Under the pieces are notes generated by a model, which did not search any database, had not been told where the DNA came from, and saw only the letters and a program-made list of their open reading frames with translations. From Allomyces arbusculus (Eukaryota > Blastocladiomycota > Blastocladiomycetes > Blastocladiales > Blastocladiaceae): a DNA stretch of 64,000 bases. Position numbers and translations under genes: made by a program. Shown piece after piece: positions 24,738-35,904 of the stretch (position 1 is its first letter; each line of letters opens with the position of its first letter). The stretch is taken from contig JADHYV010000004.1 in the NCBI GenBank assembly GCA_027604705.1, forward strand, positions 310,001 to 374,000, in the 5' to 3' direction.

Positions 24738-27602
24738 CTACATGTTATTCTGCGTGCGGAACGCGTCCCACGCCTCGTTCAGTTGCGCAAACACAGCCGT
24801 CGCCATCATCTTGTGCGCGACATTCTCCGTCTGCAGCTTATCCGGATGCAGCTTGGCAATCGCCTTCATGTACCGCACCTTGCACTGCGCCGGCGTGATC
24901 AGTTGCCCAAGCTCCACTTTTTGCCACCCAAGTTCCGGCCACAGGACAAGCTCAAGCGAAGCCAGCAGAGCACGCAAGTTGGTCTCTTTGCCCTTGCGCC
25001 ACGCCGCGAGCTGCGCGTCGATCTCGTCCTTGACCGCGAGCGCCGCCTCAGCCTCGGCCTCGGCTTTCCGTTCCTGCGCGCGTAAACGACGCACACGCGA
25101 ACTGCGATCGACTTCGTCCTGCGTGACGGCGGGCGCCGTCTCGGGCGCAGTCCCGCCCGTGGTGGGGGTCGACGCGTCGTTGGTCGTCAAGAGCGTGTCA
25201 AACATAGCCACGACTGACGCGGGCTCTTGCGCAGCTGCTGCTGCCGGAGTCGCAGCTGCCGCGGGAGGCGCGGGCGCGGCATCCGCCGCCTGCTTGGCTG
25301 CGGGAGACAAGGCACGCTGGCACCGCGCCATCCCGTCAGACGCGACCTTATTGCCTGCCTCGCGCGCAAGAACCGCCGCAAACTGTTCTTTCGCCTCGGC
25401 GTACTTTTCCACATTCTCGAGCGCGCTCGCTTGCCGAAGCAACGCCTTGGTTACGTCGGCCCACCCGACGGTATTCGTGCCGTCGGTGATCGTCTCGCTC
25501 GGCCGGTCCAGGCCGCCATAATACTCAACGACCGCGATCGCCGCCAACGTATCGGCAATCGCCTCCTTGTACTCGCCCGTCTTGAGTTCGGCGGCGGCGC
25601 GGTTATTGTGCAGCGCGACAAGCGCAAGGTGATTGGCGGGTAACGCGGAAATCGCGTCGGAATAGTACGTCACGGCCTCGTGGTACTGGCCGAGCCGGTA
25701 GGCGTCGTTGCCCTGCGCCTTGGCGTGCGCCGACTGGTCGGCCATCAGGCCCGCGCAGACGGGGAACGGCGGACGGACCTTTTCCTTGGGCGGGGCCGGG
25801 GCCGGTGGTGCGACGGCGGCTGGGGGCGCAACGGGAGTCACGGCGCGAGGGGGTAAGCCCGCAGCGGACGCTGGCCGTGGCGGAACCGGGGGTGCCGCCG
25901 TCGGCGCGGTCGTCGCGAGCGACCCGAGCAGGTCCCCCGTCGACGGTCCGCGCGGTGGGGTCCGTGGCGGGGTCCGCGACCGCGGCCGCGGCGGCGTCCG
26001 GCGCACGGCGGGCGGCGAGGGTGCGGGGGAGCCGTTGGCCGGCACGGGTTGCTGGCCGTAGAAATTGGCGCGCGCCTCGCGCTCCCAGTGATCCTCATCG
26101 GGTGTACGGTCACCGCCCGCACTGGAAGGCTGCTGCAGCCGCGCCTGCACGACATTGACCATATTGGCGAGCACGCCGCCCTGTTCCTTGAGTTCGCCCA
26201 CTTTCGACTGCACGATCCCTTTGGACTTGTTGAGCAGCGACGAGGCCTTGCCGAGGAATGACGACACTTTCGATTGCTGTTGTTGTTGCTGCTGTTGCTC
26301 GCGCGCCATCGTCTCGTTGAAGACCAAGTGCAGCGCCTGCTCGAGGTTGCCATTCGTCGCGCGCAGTGCTTCGGCCGCCATGTCCGCCGAGAACCCCATA
26401 TCCACGAGCTTAGCGAGTTTCGCGTCAAAGCTCGGCTCGGCACGCGCTGGCGGCGTTGACGCGCGCAAGCTCGGTGTCGTCTGTGTTGTCGTCGTGCTTG
26501 CAGCAGCCGCAGCCGACTCGGCAGCGACCGACGCGCCGAGCGCCATCCCCGGCGGGTTCGACATGCGACGTGCGGGCGCTGGGGGCGGTGGGATCCCTGC
26601 CGCCGCCGCGGACGCAGCCGCAGGGGTGGGCGGGTTGTGCGTCGCGCGGCGCGCCGTCGGCGGCGATGCCGTGGGCGCAAGCGGGGCAGCCAAGGGCGTC
26701 GACGCGCGAGCCGCCGCGGGGGCCGGCGAGAAGAAATCGCCCAGGAGAAGGTCGTCGTTGGCCGGTGCGGGGGCCGCATTCACCGGCTGTGGGGTCGCCG
26801 GAGACGACGACGACGTGCCGCCCTGCAGGAGCAGGTCCCACGGGTCCGCGGCTGCGATACTCGACGCGGCGACGGGCGCGGGGGCCGCGAAAGCCGGACT
26901 GCCGCTGAGCGGCGCCGCGAACGGGTGCAGTCCGAGCGGCGGCGCGGGGGACGCGCGTGCCGAGTTGGCGGCGCTCGAGGGATGCGACCCGCCGCCGATC
27001 CGTGCACCATTCGCGGGCGTAGCACTGCTGGAGGAGCTGCCGCCAACGAGCGAGTCGAGAAAGGCCACGTCAAACTGGCCCAACGACGGCGTCGGCGCCT
27101 GCGGCTGGACCGTGGGCCGCGAGGCGGGCGTCGACCGGCCGCTCGCGCCCATGGGCGTGATCGCGTACGCCGGCTGCGTCTGCTGCTGCTGTTGCTGCTG
27201 CTTGAGCTTGACCTGGTCGGCGAGCGACATGTGCGCGGTACTCGCCTGCTGCGCGTTGCGCCCGCCCGCCGCGGACCCAAACGACACGAGCGCGCCAAAC
27301 GGATCGTCGTTATTCGGGCGCGCCGCTGCCACCGCTGGGGTCGCAGACGCAGCCGAGGCGGGCCGCATCGGCGCCGACGTGTAGTGCGCCATCGGCATCG
27401 GCACGGCGGGGGCCGGGGAGGGCGAGGCCCCCATGGGCGGCAGCGGCGGGTACCGCGGGCTCGCGGCGCGCGCGGCGTCGACGGGGGTTGGCGCGCGCGG
27501 GTGCGCGGCGAGTTGCGCGAGAGGGGTCGAGTGAGTCGAGTGCGCGGCGTGCGGCTTGGCGACGCCGGCCTGCTGCCAGACAAGGTCGGCGAGATCGTCC
27601 AT
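24738..27602 (-). CDS. Auxilin/Swa2-like clathrin-uncoating co-chaperone (UBA, TPR, J domain)
   Basis: A single exon of 954 residues starting MDDLADLVWQQAGVAK. The first 380 residues are Ala/Pro/Ser-rich and disordered, with short DPF/DPW-type peptides (DDPFGALVSFG; AADPWDLLLQGG), the kind that bind clathrin or adaptors. A UBA domain follows near 390-430 (LVDMGFSADMAAEALRATNG). TPR helices lie at about 625-760 (GNDAYRLGQYHEAVTYYSDA). The C-terminal J domain has the HPD triad within KAIAKLHPDKLQTENVAHK and ends DAFRTQNNM. UBA-TPR-J order is that of yeast Swa2, which recruits Hsp70 to strip clathrin from vesicles. Assignment is strong; clathrin binding by the N-terminus is inferred from the motifs. 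Confidence 0.9.
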   Translation of the reverse strand: MDDLADLVWQQAGVAKPHAAHSTHSTPLAQLAAHPRAPTPVDAARAASPRYPPLPPMGASPSPAPAVPMPMAHYTSAPMRPASAASATPAVAAARPNNDDPFGALVSFGSAAGGRNAQQASTAHMSLADQVKLKQQQQQQQTQPAYAITPMGASGRSTPASRPTVQPQAPTPSLGQFDVAFLDSLVGGSSSSSATPANGARIGGGSHPSSAANSARASPAPPLGLHPFAAPLSGSPAFAAPAPVAASSIAAADPWDLLLQGGTSSSSPATPQPVNAAPAPANDDLLLGDFFSPAPAAARASTPLAAPLAPTASPPTARRATHNPPTPAAASAAAAGIPPPPAPARRMSNPPGMALGASVAAESAAAAASTTTTQTTPSLRASTPPARAEPSFDAKLAKLVDMGFSADMAAEALRATNGNLEQALHLVFNETMAREQQQQQQQQSKVSSFLGKASSLLNKSKGIVQSKVGELKEQGGVLANMVNVVQARLQQPSSAGGDRTPDEDHWEREARANFYGQQPVPANGSPAPSPPAVRRTPPRPRSRTPPRTPPRGPSTGDLLGSLATTAPTAAPPVPPRPASAAGLPPRAVTPVAPPAAVAPPAPAPPKEKVRPPFPVCAGLMADQSAHAKAQGNDAYRLGQYHEAVTYYSDAISALPANHLALVALHNNRAAAELKTGEYKEAIADTLAAIAVVEYYGGLDRPSETITDGTNTVGWADVTKALLRQASALENVEKYAEAKEQFAAVLAREAGNKVASDGMARCQRALSPAAKQAADAAPAPPAAAATPAAAAAQEPASVVAMFDTLLTTNDASTPTTGGTAPETAPAVTQDEVDRSSRVRRLRAQERKAEAEAEAALAVKDEIDAQLAAWRKGKETNLRALLASLELVLWPELGWQKVELGQLITPAQCKVRYMKAIAKLHPDKLQTENVAHKMMATAVFAQLNEAWDAFRTQNNM

Positions 27603-28031
27603 GGCGTGGTGCGTGCGGCCAGCTGCGGGAGTCGGATCGAGTGGGTGGAGTGGGTGAAGAGAGCGCGGGCGCGCGCAGTGCGGGCGGTTGGAGCGTCTTC
27701 TGGACGCGGGTCGACGCGGTTGGCGAGGTGGGCGAGAGCGTCGCGCCGCGGCGGCCGTCGAGCGAGCCGACAGAGTGGAGGAGTGCAGCGGCGCGCGACG
27801 CGACGGTGTGCTGCTGCGCGAATCACGCGGCTGGGCTGCACACGCTGCCGGGACCATGCTCTCATACGCGCCATTTGCCGTGATTTGTCGGAAATGTTGC
27901 CCGCGGCGTGACTTGATCAGCCATGATCGGCGCAGCCTGCTCGACCCCGAACTCGGAGCCATCGCAGCCAACCTCGAATCCGCCCCCTGCCCGCGCACCA
28001 ACCCACCGCGCGCCCGCACTCCCCGCACACG
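27603..28031. promoter_or_regulatory. Divergent region between Swa2-like and uS7m genes
   Basis: 429 bp separating two start codons that face away from each other, so both promoters are here. The sequence is GC-rich on the Swa2 side. Open frames crossing it continue 5' of the Swa2 ATG only by lack of stops. Confidence 0.4.
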
Positions 28032-28673
28032 ATGCTGCGCGCCGTCCTCTCGCGCTCTGCCGCGGCGGTCGCCGCCACCGCCAACGCGGCCCCGACCACC
28101 ACTCCGGCCACCCTGGCCGCGGCAGCGACCCGCACCTACATGCGCGGCCTCGACCACTCGCCGTCGCGCAAGGCGCAAACGCAGCACGACCTGTACTCGT
28201 CGACGCACCCGGAATACGTGCGCCACGACGCGCTGCTCGCGCAAACGACCAACCTGATCATGCGCCACGGCAAGAAGGCGCAGGCGGCCCGTCTCTTGAC
28301 CGACGCGCTCGACCACGTGCGCACGCTGACGAACACGCCCGGGTCTGGCCTGCCCGCGCGCGCCGACCCGGCGGACCTGTTTGCCGAGGCTGTGGCCCGG
28401 ACGGCCCCCTTGCTCGAGACCAAGGCGTTCAAGCGCGGGAACAAGGTGCTGCAGATCCCCAAGGCGTTGAACGAGCGGCAGCGCAACCGCCGTGGGATTA
28501 CCTGGATCTTGGATGCCGCGGGCAAGCGGTCGAATAAGGAGTTTGGCAAGCGGTTGGGGAATGAGATTGCTGCTGTGCTGGATGGGACCTCGGAGGCGGT
28601 CAAGCGCAAGGACCAGCTGTATAAGCTTGCGCTGGCGAACCGCGCGAACGTGGCCGTGAAGATGAACATTTGA
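28032..28673 (+). CDS. Mitochondrial small ribosomal subunit protein uS7
   Basis: A single exon of 213 residues. The first 40 residues are rich in Ala, Thr and Arg without acidic residues (MLRAVLSRSAAAVAATANA), as in a mitochondrial presequence. The uS7 core follows: TTNLIMRHGKKAQAARLLTD, the central helices, KVLQIPKALNERQRNRRGIT and the C-terminal KEFGKRLGNEIAAVLDGT. uS7 nucleates assembly of the small-subunit head and contacts the E-site region of the mitochondrial rRNA. The gene is close to and convergent with the flippase gene downstream (299 bp between stops). Confidence 0.93.
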   Translation: MLRAVLSRSAAAVAATANAAPTTTPATLAAAATRTYMRGLDHSPSRKAQTQHDLYSSTHPEYVRHDALLAQTTNLIMRHGKKAQAARLLTDALDHVRTLTNTPGSGLPARADPADLFAEAVARTAPLLETKAFKRGNKVLQIPKALNERQRNRRGITWILDAAGKRSNKEFGKRLGNEIAAVLDGTSEAVKRKDQLYKLALANRANVAVKMNI

Positions 28674-28855
28674 GGAGTTTTTTGTATCGTGGTCTTGTCG
28701 CTGGCTTTGTGCGAACTCGCCGCGTTCGTTTGCGTCCAGCCAAAACACCTCGGAGCGATGGTCTAAGGCAAGCGTTTGCTATATGTATGGACTGAACGGC
28801 AAAATTGCAAACCACAGCACCCAACGCAAACACAACTCAGAACGCGAACGCACGA

Positions 28856-28905
28856 GCAAACGAACAAACGAACAAACGAACAAACGAACAAACGAACAAA
28901 CGAAA
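28856..28905. repeat. Microsatellite, 8-bp unit AAACGAAC
   Basis: About six tandem copies of AAACGAAC between the convergent uS7m and flippase genes. It is likely to vary in length between individuals. Confidence 0.9.
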
Positions 28906-28972
28906 AACAAAAGAATGCCAATGCTTGGGTCGCGTGCTAATCTATGCTCTCCTCCCCTCCGCTCCTCCTCCT

Positions 28973-31900
28973 CTAAAGTCCACTCGGCCGCGGCCGCGCT
29001 GAATCAAAGTGCAGTAACGTCCCCTGCCCCGGACTCTGCGAGAACGCATAACTCGACCGGTGCAGCGATGTAAGCCTTGCCAAGTGCGCGGGCGTCGCTG
29101 CCGACGAACCACGTGGGGGCGGCGGCGTTCCCTCGGGGGACCCCATCGGCGTCCGTTGCATCGGTGGCGTGCTCATCGGCGACGCCGATGAGACTCGCGG
29201 TGGCAGCGGGGTGTTCATCGAGTTCGCCGACGGACCACCCGTGGTCATGACCATGGCCGGTGCCGAATTGCCCATTGGCGTTGACACGCCCGCTGCCACC
29301 GGCAGGGCGACGGAGGAGACGGTGGCCAGCTCTACGGGCGCGCCAACAAGCGACCGTCTTGGCGGCGCGACGGCACCAGACACGCGCCGCCGGCGTTCGC
29401 GGTGGAGCAATTTCTGTTCTTCGCGGCGCACGTGGATCTCGAGCGGCCGGAACCAGTGGCGGTAGAACTTGACGGCCAAGTCGCGCAACAAAACCAGGAT
29501 CGCAACGAGCACGACGGCGAGCCAGAACCTCGGATCGACGTAGAGCGATTCGGCTCCGACGAGCTCCGGCGAGAGGCTGATCATTTTGCCGCCGACGATC
29601 GCGTAAATGGGCAGGAAAGCGATCCAGAGCGCGAGCGACCCGAAGATCGCGAGGAACGTCCATGGCGCGGCCCAGTACGACGTGATGAGCATGGCCTTGA
29701 GCAGGACCGTGACGAGGACGGACGTGTACATGACGACACCGAGAATCCACACGCCGCCAATCAGACCGTCGGCGCGGACGTGGTCACCCATGGTCCCGCC
29801 GTGCGTGCCCGTGCCGAGGTCCCAGGTGCCGAACACGTAGGTCGTGCCAAAGAAGATGGCCTAGATGGTCATGAGAGTGAGCGAGGGAACCGTACCAGTC
29901 GGGTGCGACGAAAGAATAGAGCAGTTACGAACCGTCGAGTGGTAGAGCGCGTTCACGAGCCACATGGCAAATACCTTGACGTTGAACTTGCGCCCGCTTT
30001 GATGCACCGTATACAGCGACGGCGTCGACTCGAGCATGTCCTCGTCAATCACCTTGTCGAAGATACCAAGCGCCAAGGGCGGGATCGACGTGAAGAAGAC
30101 GTTGAAGCCCGTTAGGATCCACGTCTCGTAGACGGTCTGGCCCGAAAAGCCGTTGAACACGGCAAACTAAAAGAATGGGGAGGATGAGTGCGAGTCGGAA
30201 CGAAAACGCGAGCAACAGGAGAATTGTACCCAAAACTGCGTCAAGTAGAGCGTAATGTTCTTGTAGAACGAAAACAGAATCAGCTTGACGAGCCGGTGGT
30301 AGGCGTAGCACCCGTGCACGAGCAGCAGCCGCTGCAGGTACCGGAACTGGCCAATCGCAACATCGGCCGCGCGCGCAGCCTGCAGGCCCTCCTGACCCGA
30401 GATGCCAATCCCGATATGCGCGGCCTGGATCATCGACACGTCATTGGCCCCGTCGCCAATCGCCAGCGTAATCGCATTCACGTGCGCCTTAACCATCTTG
30501 ACGACCTGGCTCTTCTGCAACGGCGACGTGCGGCAGGCAATCACGACATGGCACGCGCACGCGAGGTCGGCAAACGGCACCGTCAGCGAATTATCCACGG
30601 GCACGACCGGCGCCTTGGCTTTCGGCTTCTTCGCGGCGCCCCATGGCCATGCCGACTTCTTCTTCTTGATCGACGACCGCGCCGAACCCGCATCGCTGGC
30701 CACAGGCGTCTCGTCCGGCAAAACGTGTGCGAGCGACGCGCCCTCAATCACGAGCGCGTACTCGGCGTCCGGGTCGGCGGCCATGGTCGCCTTGTGTTCA
30801 TCGATCCGACGCGCAATTGCCGCGGGCGAGGGTTCGTTGATAATGAGAAGAACCATACTGGGAATCAAGAGTCGGCAACTGAAACCGATGTTAATGGCGG
30901 TTTCCTGCCGGTCGCCCGTGAGAACCCACAGCTTCAAATTGGCCTTGGCGAGCGTCGCAATCGTTTCTGGGACCCCGTCCTGCAGCTTGTCTTCGATCGC
31001 CGTCGCGCCGAGCAACACCAAATCCTTTTCAATCGCCTCGGCCACGCCCATGAGCGCGTCGCCACGGTTCACAAGCGTCGTGCTCGCCTTATCAAACTCG
31101 ACGAGCCAAGCCTCGGCCTGCGCTTTCGTCAATTGGCGGTACGCGAGCGTCAACGTGCGCAGTCCCTGCGTCGCATAATACTCGAGTGCGTGCAACGTCG
31201 GCGCCTGCTGCTCGATCGTGTGCGGGTGGTTCTGGTCGAGCCGCGCCAAGATCACGTTGTCGGCGCCTTTGACGTACAGCCGGTACTCGCCGTTGCTCTC
31301 GACGAGCACCGACATGCGTTTCCGCGTCGAGTTGAACTCGTTCACGGCTAAGACCGTGTAGGTCACGGCCTCGACGTCGTCCGGGTGACTGTCGGCACGC
31401 GGCCGGCGCACTTCAATAGTCACGGAGTTGGGTTTCCGCGCGACAAACTTGTACCCGAGATCGGCGGCGCCGCTGACGAGCGCGGCCTCGTCGGGCGAAC
31501 TGGCTTGGTACGCGACCGACCCATTCTCGACGATTTCGGGCAAGACCGTGTGGCAGACCGAGAGCAGCGTCAAGAACTCGTGCGCGGTCGCGTCGTGGTC
31601 ACCCATCACCTCACCTTGTGCGGCCGCGTACGCGAGCCGCCCGCGCAATGACGCGAATGTGGCCATGGGCGCGTCGGGCGCGGGTTCGGGTATGGACTCG
31701 GCGTACCGGACGCCGCCAATCGTGCACTCCATGAACTGCATGATGTTGCAGGTCAGCGTGCCGGTCTTGTCGGAGAAGATGTACTGCACTTGGCCGAGTT
31801 CTTCGACGAGCGACGACGTGCGCACGACCGCGGGCATGTCGGCAGGCGCATAGTACATTTGCAGGTCGGACGCAATCAGATCGGCGTTGACGAATTTGAC

Positions 31901-34055
31901 CATTTCCATAGTCACGATCAGCGAGATGGGGATCAAGTTGTTGAACAGAACTGGAACAAGCAATGAGACGGCTGGGTCAGTTCAAGATGATCGGGAACAG
32001 GAGAAGAACGCAAAGTGTACCCCAAAACGTCGCGAGATTACTCAAAAACAAGACGACCGGGCTCAGCGACGCCTCGCTGAGGAGCAAGTACCACGCCGTG
32101 GACGTCCACTCGGCCGTCAAGACCTGGGTCCCAACCGAGCACGCGAGCGCCATGAATAATAGCAGCCCACAGAGCACCAAAATCTGACGATTCGTTGCGC
32201 CCTCGAGCGCCGTTGTCTTGATCGGTGCCGCCGACGCATTCCGCATCAGTTTCGTCTCGTGCCCGGTATACACGACTACGCCGCAAATCCAGTGCGTGTT
32301 GCGCAGCCGCGCGCCGCGCAAGAGCACCTGTTTCGGGTCGAGCGCGATCGGCGCGCCGAGTCCATCGATGTGCATCGTGCCTTCGAACGTGTAGAGGGAC
32401 GAGTTGGGCAATTCGCACTCGATCCGACCATGTACGCCCGCCAAGTCGGCCGCGTGCACCCAGTTGGCCGTCTCGGGCCGCGCCTGCTTGATCTTCAAGT
32501 TGGTTTCGCCGTCTAAATTGGCCGTTTCGATGTAGCAGAGTCCATCCTGCTCAGACGAGGCCAGGAGGACCAGATCAGCCGGGAACGACTCGCCATTCTC
32601 GACACGCACAATATCCCCGACCGCCACGTCCTGCCAAACGACCGTGCGCAGCTGCGCGTCGCGCCCGAGCACCTGCACGTTACACTGATTCACTTCGTCG
32701 TCGGCGCGATGCCGGCGCAAATCCTCGGCGATTTCCTTGGCCGCCGTGAACAAGAGCACGACCGTCAGCGGCGTAATCGTGTCGAACCGGTTGGTCGGCG
32801 AGATGCCCGGAATCTGCTGAATGCACGCCGTGAACAGGAAAAACACGTTGGCGTATTTCCCGAACTGCTCGCGCAGAAATTTCGGCAAAAACGACCACGG
32901 CGTGTACTTGGCCGTGGAAATCCCATTGTGCAGGAACGTCGGCGCGTCGTCGGTGCCCGCCAGGTCGGACCGTGCGTGGATCGGGATCGTACGAAACGTT
33001 GGCGCGGGCGTCGATGAAAGGACCGTCGACATGCGCTGCAGCGTGCGCGACAATGTCGCGACCATCCCGCCGCCATAGCCACCGCCACCACCGTTGGCAC
33101 CGCCCGAATCGTGTGTGGGGGACGGGTCGAAGCTCGGTAGGCCCGGAGGCGGCGGGCCAGCAGGCCCATTGTCGTCAATTAGGTCCGGGGCCGTGACCAT
33201 CATCTTGACGTGCAGTGGTCCAGGCGCGACGACGCCCGAATTGGCAGGATCGGCGCCCATCGTGGTCTGGCCGCCCGACGAGGACGACGAAGGCGGGAGC
33301 AGCGGAATTTGCTCGCTCGCGGGCGCGGGCGACGCGGCGCGAGGACCGAGCGCGACGGCGGATGCGGACGCGGATGCACGCGTGGACGCGCCTCGCGGCG
33401 GCGGAGTCGGATTCGCGGCGGGATTCGCGGCGGGGAGCGATGCGGCGGCAGGGACGCGTGCTGGCGAATGGGCCGACGCCTGGCGAAGAGTTGCGGCCGG
33501 TGCTACTAGTGCTGGCGCGGGTGTGGGCGTCGGTGCCGGTGCCGGTGCCGGCGACAGAATCAAGGGCACATCGACCGCGCCCGGGGCGAATTGCGCGTCG
33601 CTGGGCGGCGGGACTGCGGCGGGTGTGCTGCTGGGTAACGTGGGCGGTTGAGGAGCGTTGGCGACGTTTGGCGACAGCGTGGGCGACACTTGCAGTTGCG
33701 GACGCGCCACCCCATCATGGACAGCGTCACGCGCACGCCTCTCACCTGGGGCCGACTCGGCCGTTCGATCCAAAAACGACGATGCGGCGTGCACTACAGG
33801 CTCGACTTCGTGCGACGTGACAGGCTCGGCGATGCGGTCGCTCTCCACCGTGATGCATTCGTGCGGCTCGCCGGTGGAGGGAGTTGCGTCCTGGCCGAGC
33901 TGGTCGTCGCGGCTTGAGGGCAAGGTCGGCGGGGGAAACAGCACCACATCACCAAACGCGTCGTGATCGGAGTTGTCGATATCGAGCTGCACGACGGCGC
34001 CCGCCGTCGACACGAGCGGGCTGCCGGTGCGTGCGGGGCGACGCGCAGCGGGCAT
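28973..34055 (-). CDS. P4-type phospholipid flippase, Drs2/ATP8A-like
   Basis: Four exons (34055-32021, 31950-30230, 30166-29933, 29860-28973) join in phase to 1,625 residues. The enzyme moves aminophospholipids to the cytosolic leaflet of Golgi/endosomal membranes. Residues 1 to about 370 are low-complexity and far longer than usual. The canonical part starts near NGISTAKYTPWSFLPKFL and continues with EQFGKYANVFFLFTACIQQIP and SPTNRFDT, the actuator motif DGETNLK, and the phosphorylation motif DKTGTLT with the acceptor Asp near residue 739. Nucleotide-binding KGADNVIL and TGDRQETAINIGFSC, the hinge GDGANDVSMIQAAHIGIG and the C-terminal membrane helices are present. All catalytic motifs are intact. 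A Ser/Pro-rich cytosolic tail follows the last helix. A Cdc50-type partner is expected but is not in this window. Confidence 0.94.
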
Positions 34056-34727
34056 TGCGGGGCTGGCGAGCGGAGCAAGCAGACAGGATGGAGCAATGGT
34101 GAAGCGCACGGTCTGCAAGCAGCACGTCCCCACAACCTCTCAAGAGCGTCGGCTTTCGGTCCCGTGCATCGGTTCTCGCCTTGCGCGGCCTCACGACGCC
34201 GTCTGCGCCGCTGTGAATGCAACGATGCGGCAAGTCGCGCTCCACGCCAGAGTCGGCCGGAGCAGGTGACGGTTGCGTGAGTTGGAACAGGTTGGCGCGC
34301 TCCGTGCACACCTCTCGCTTGGCTGAGGGTGGATGGTGACTTGTCAATGGATGAGCTCGAACGCGCTGCGGTGCGCTGGCCCACCACCACCGCGGCCACG
34401 TCGCCTTCCAGATCACTCTCAGCCCTTGCGCGGCAACGCGGTCGGACGGCGCGCACGCGGTTGGCTGTCGCGGTTGCGTTGTCTGGTGGCTGTTCCTCAG
34501 CAGCGCCGCACCTGCGACATTTAAGAGCAGGAAGAACAAAGAAGCAGGGCGAGCTGACACTCCGGCGCGCAGCAAGAATAAAACAAAATGCGATACCGGC
34601 TTTACATTCCATGGCCGCGGCGCGGCAGCACAGCGACGCGTCACCGGCAACGGCAGGTCGGTCAACAAGGTACAGGGTAAAGGCAAAGATGGAGAAAGGG
34701 CGCGGTTCCTTGACCGCGACGCTGCTC
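34056..34727. other. Intergenic region between NEDD8 stop and flippase start
   Basis: About 670 bp upstream of the flippase ATG and downstream of the NEDD8 gene on the same strand. It contains the flippase promoter and the NEDD8 3' flank. No further coding exon could be supported by third-position GC or motif. Confidence 0.45.
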
Positions 34728-35514
34728 TTAGCAGCGGCCACCACGCAGCGACAGCACGAGATGCAGCACGGAACCGCCCTGGATGTTGTAGTCGGCCAGA
34801 GTCTTCTCGTCGCTCCTAGATTAGTTGGAGAGCGCGACCTGGTCAGACCGCGTCTTGGACTCGCGAAAACCGATGACACCGGTGAGAACCCGAGTCGTAC
34901 ATTTGCTTGCCACCGAAAATGAGACTACAGGCGGGGGTTCAGTCAGACACACCATCGCAGTGAGACACGGCAAGCTCCGTCGTGGAGGTCACGGCAAGGA
35001 CGCGTACCGCTGCTGCGCCGGCGGAATGCCTTCCTTCTCCTCGACCTTCTCCTTGACGCGCGTGAGCTACATGACGCGTCGTCAGCACCCATGATCGTGG
35101 GTTGGAATCGCAGGCCAGAATTGGCTCGGTTTTCGGTGCGGATACTTGCCTTGTCATCGATCTCAACGTCAATCTCAATCTGGTGGACGCAACGTAAGAC
35201 GAGATGAGCTTCCACGCCGAGGTGACCATGGTACGCGTAGTCAGCAAGGCATCGCGCCTCGGAGGCAATCTGACCGCACCTCCTTGCCCGTTAGCGTCTA
35301 CCGTCACGGTCAGAGTCGCGAGCATGGGTGTGCAGCACGTCGTGGGCGTGGAATCGTTAGTCGTCGTGGTCTTGAGACGTGTCCTGCTGCTCGGTCGACG
35401 CGCGACAGCCGTATCGGATTGGCCGAATGCCATGGCGCATGTCGACACGGCAGGTCGCGGCGGGTTCGGTCCATTGAGGGTGCTGGTTTTCATTACCTTG
35501 ACCTTGATCTGCAT
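34728..35514 (-). CDS. NEDD8/RUB1 ubiquitin-like protein, six short exons
   Basis: No single open frame reveals this gene; it emerges only after splicing. Exon 1 (35514-35497) encodes MQIKVK. The next exons encode [43 protein letters not shown]; and [20 protein letters not shown] then LSLRGG-RC and the stop at 34730-34728. A Met codon is split across the last intron. The product is 78 residues with the processing site after the Gly-Gly pair and a two-residue tail to be clipped. [18 protein letters not shown] and [14 protein letters not shown] identify NEDD8 rather than ubiquitin; residue 72 is Ser (Ala in NEDD8, Arg in ubiquitin). It modifies cullins to activate SCF-type ubiquitin ligases. 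The intron after [10 protein letters not shown] begins GCAAGT, a GC-AG intron; using the nearby GT instead destroys the reading frame. Confidence 0.93.
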
Positions 35515-35904
35515 GCTGTTGGTGAGGTGCTGGCGAGCGAGCGAGCAGCGGCTGCAGGTTGCGCGAGCGAGAGAACGGCGCGGCGGCAAGTGCGCCAAGG
35601 CAAGTTCGATGACGAGGTGCGCGCGCCCGACTGACTCGGCGGTGGGCTGCCGTCACATCTGTTGAAGAGGCACGTGCGAGTGCATCAGTCCGCGCGCGAC
35701 CAGACCAACTTCGTCGTTTCTGCTTTGGTCGGCCACCGCGACCACGGTCCTCGTCCTCGTCCTCGTCCTCAAGCACGTCGACGGTACTAGCTGCCGCGAC
35801 GCCGACAACTCAACCGAATCCAGCACGGCGCACCGTGCGCGCCGCCCGCCGACCGACCCCATCCCAGTGTTTGCCCCCTGGATCAACGCTCCGCAGCACC
35901 CACC
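35515..35904. promoter_or_regulatory. Divergent region between NEDD8 and THOC1 genes
   Basis: 390 bp between two start codons facing away from each other; both promoters should lie here. A CTCGTC-type short repeat lies at about 35750-35770. Confidence 0.4.

Noticed and set aside
26155-27384. 409-codon plus-strand frame inside the Swa2-like gene
   Set aside because: Antisense shadow of the Ala/Pro-rich head and UBA region; no independent motif.
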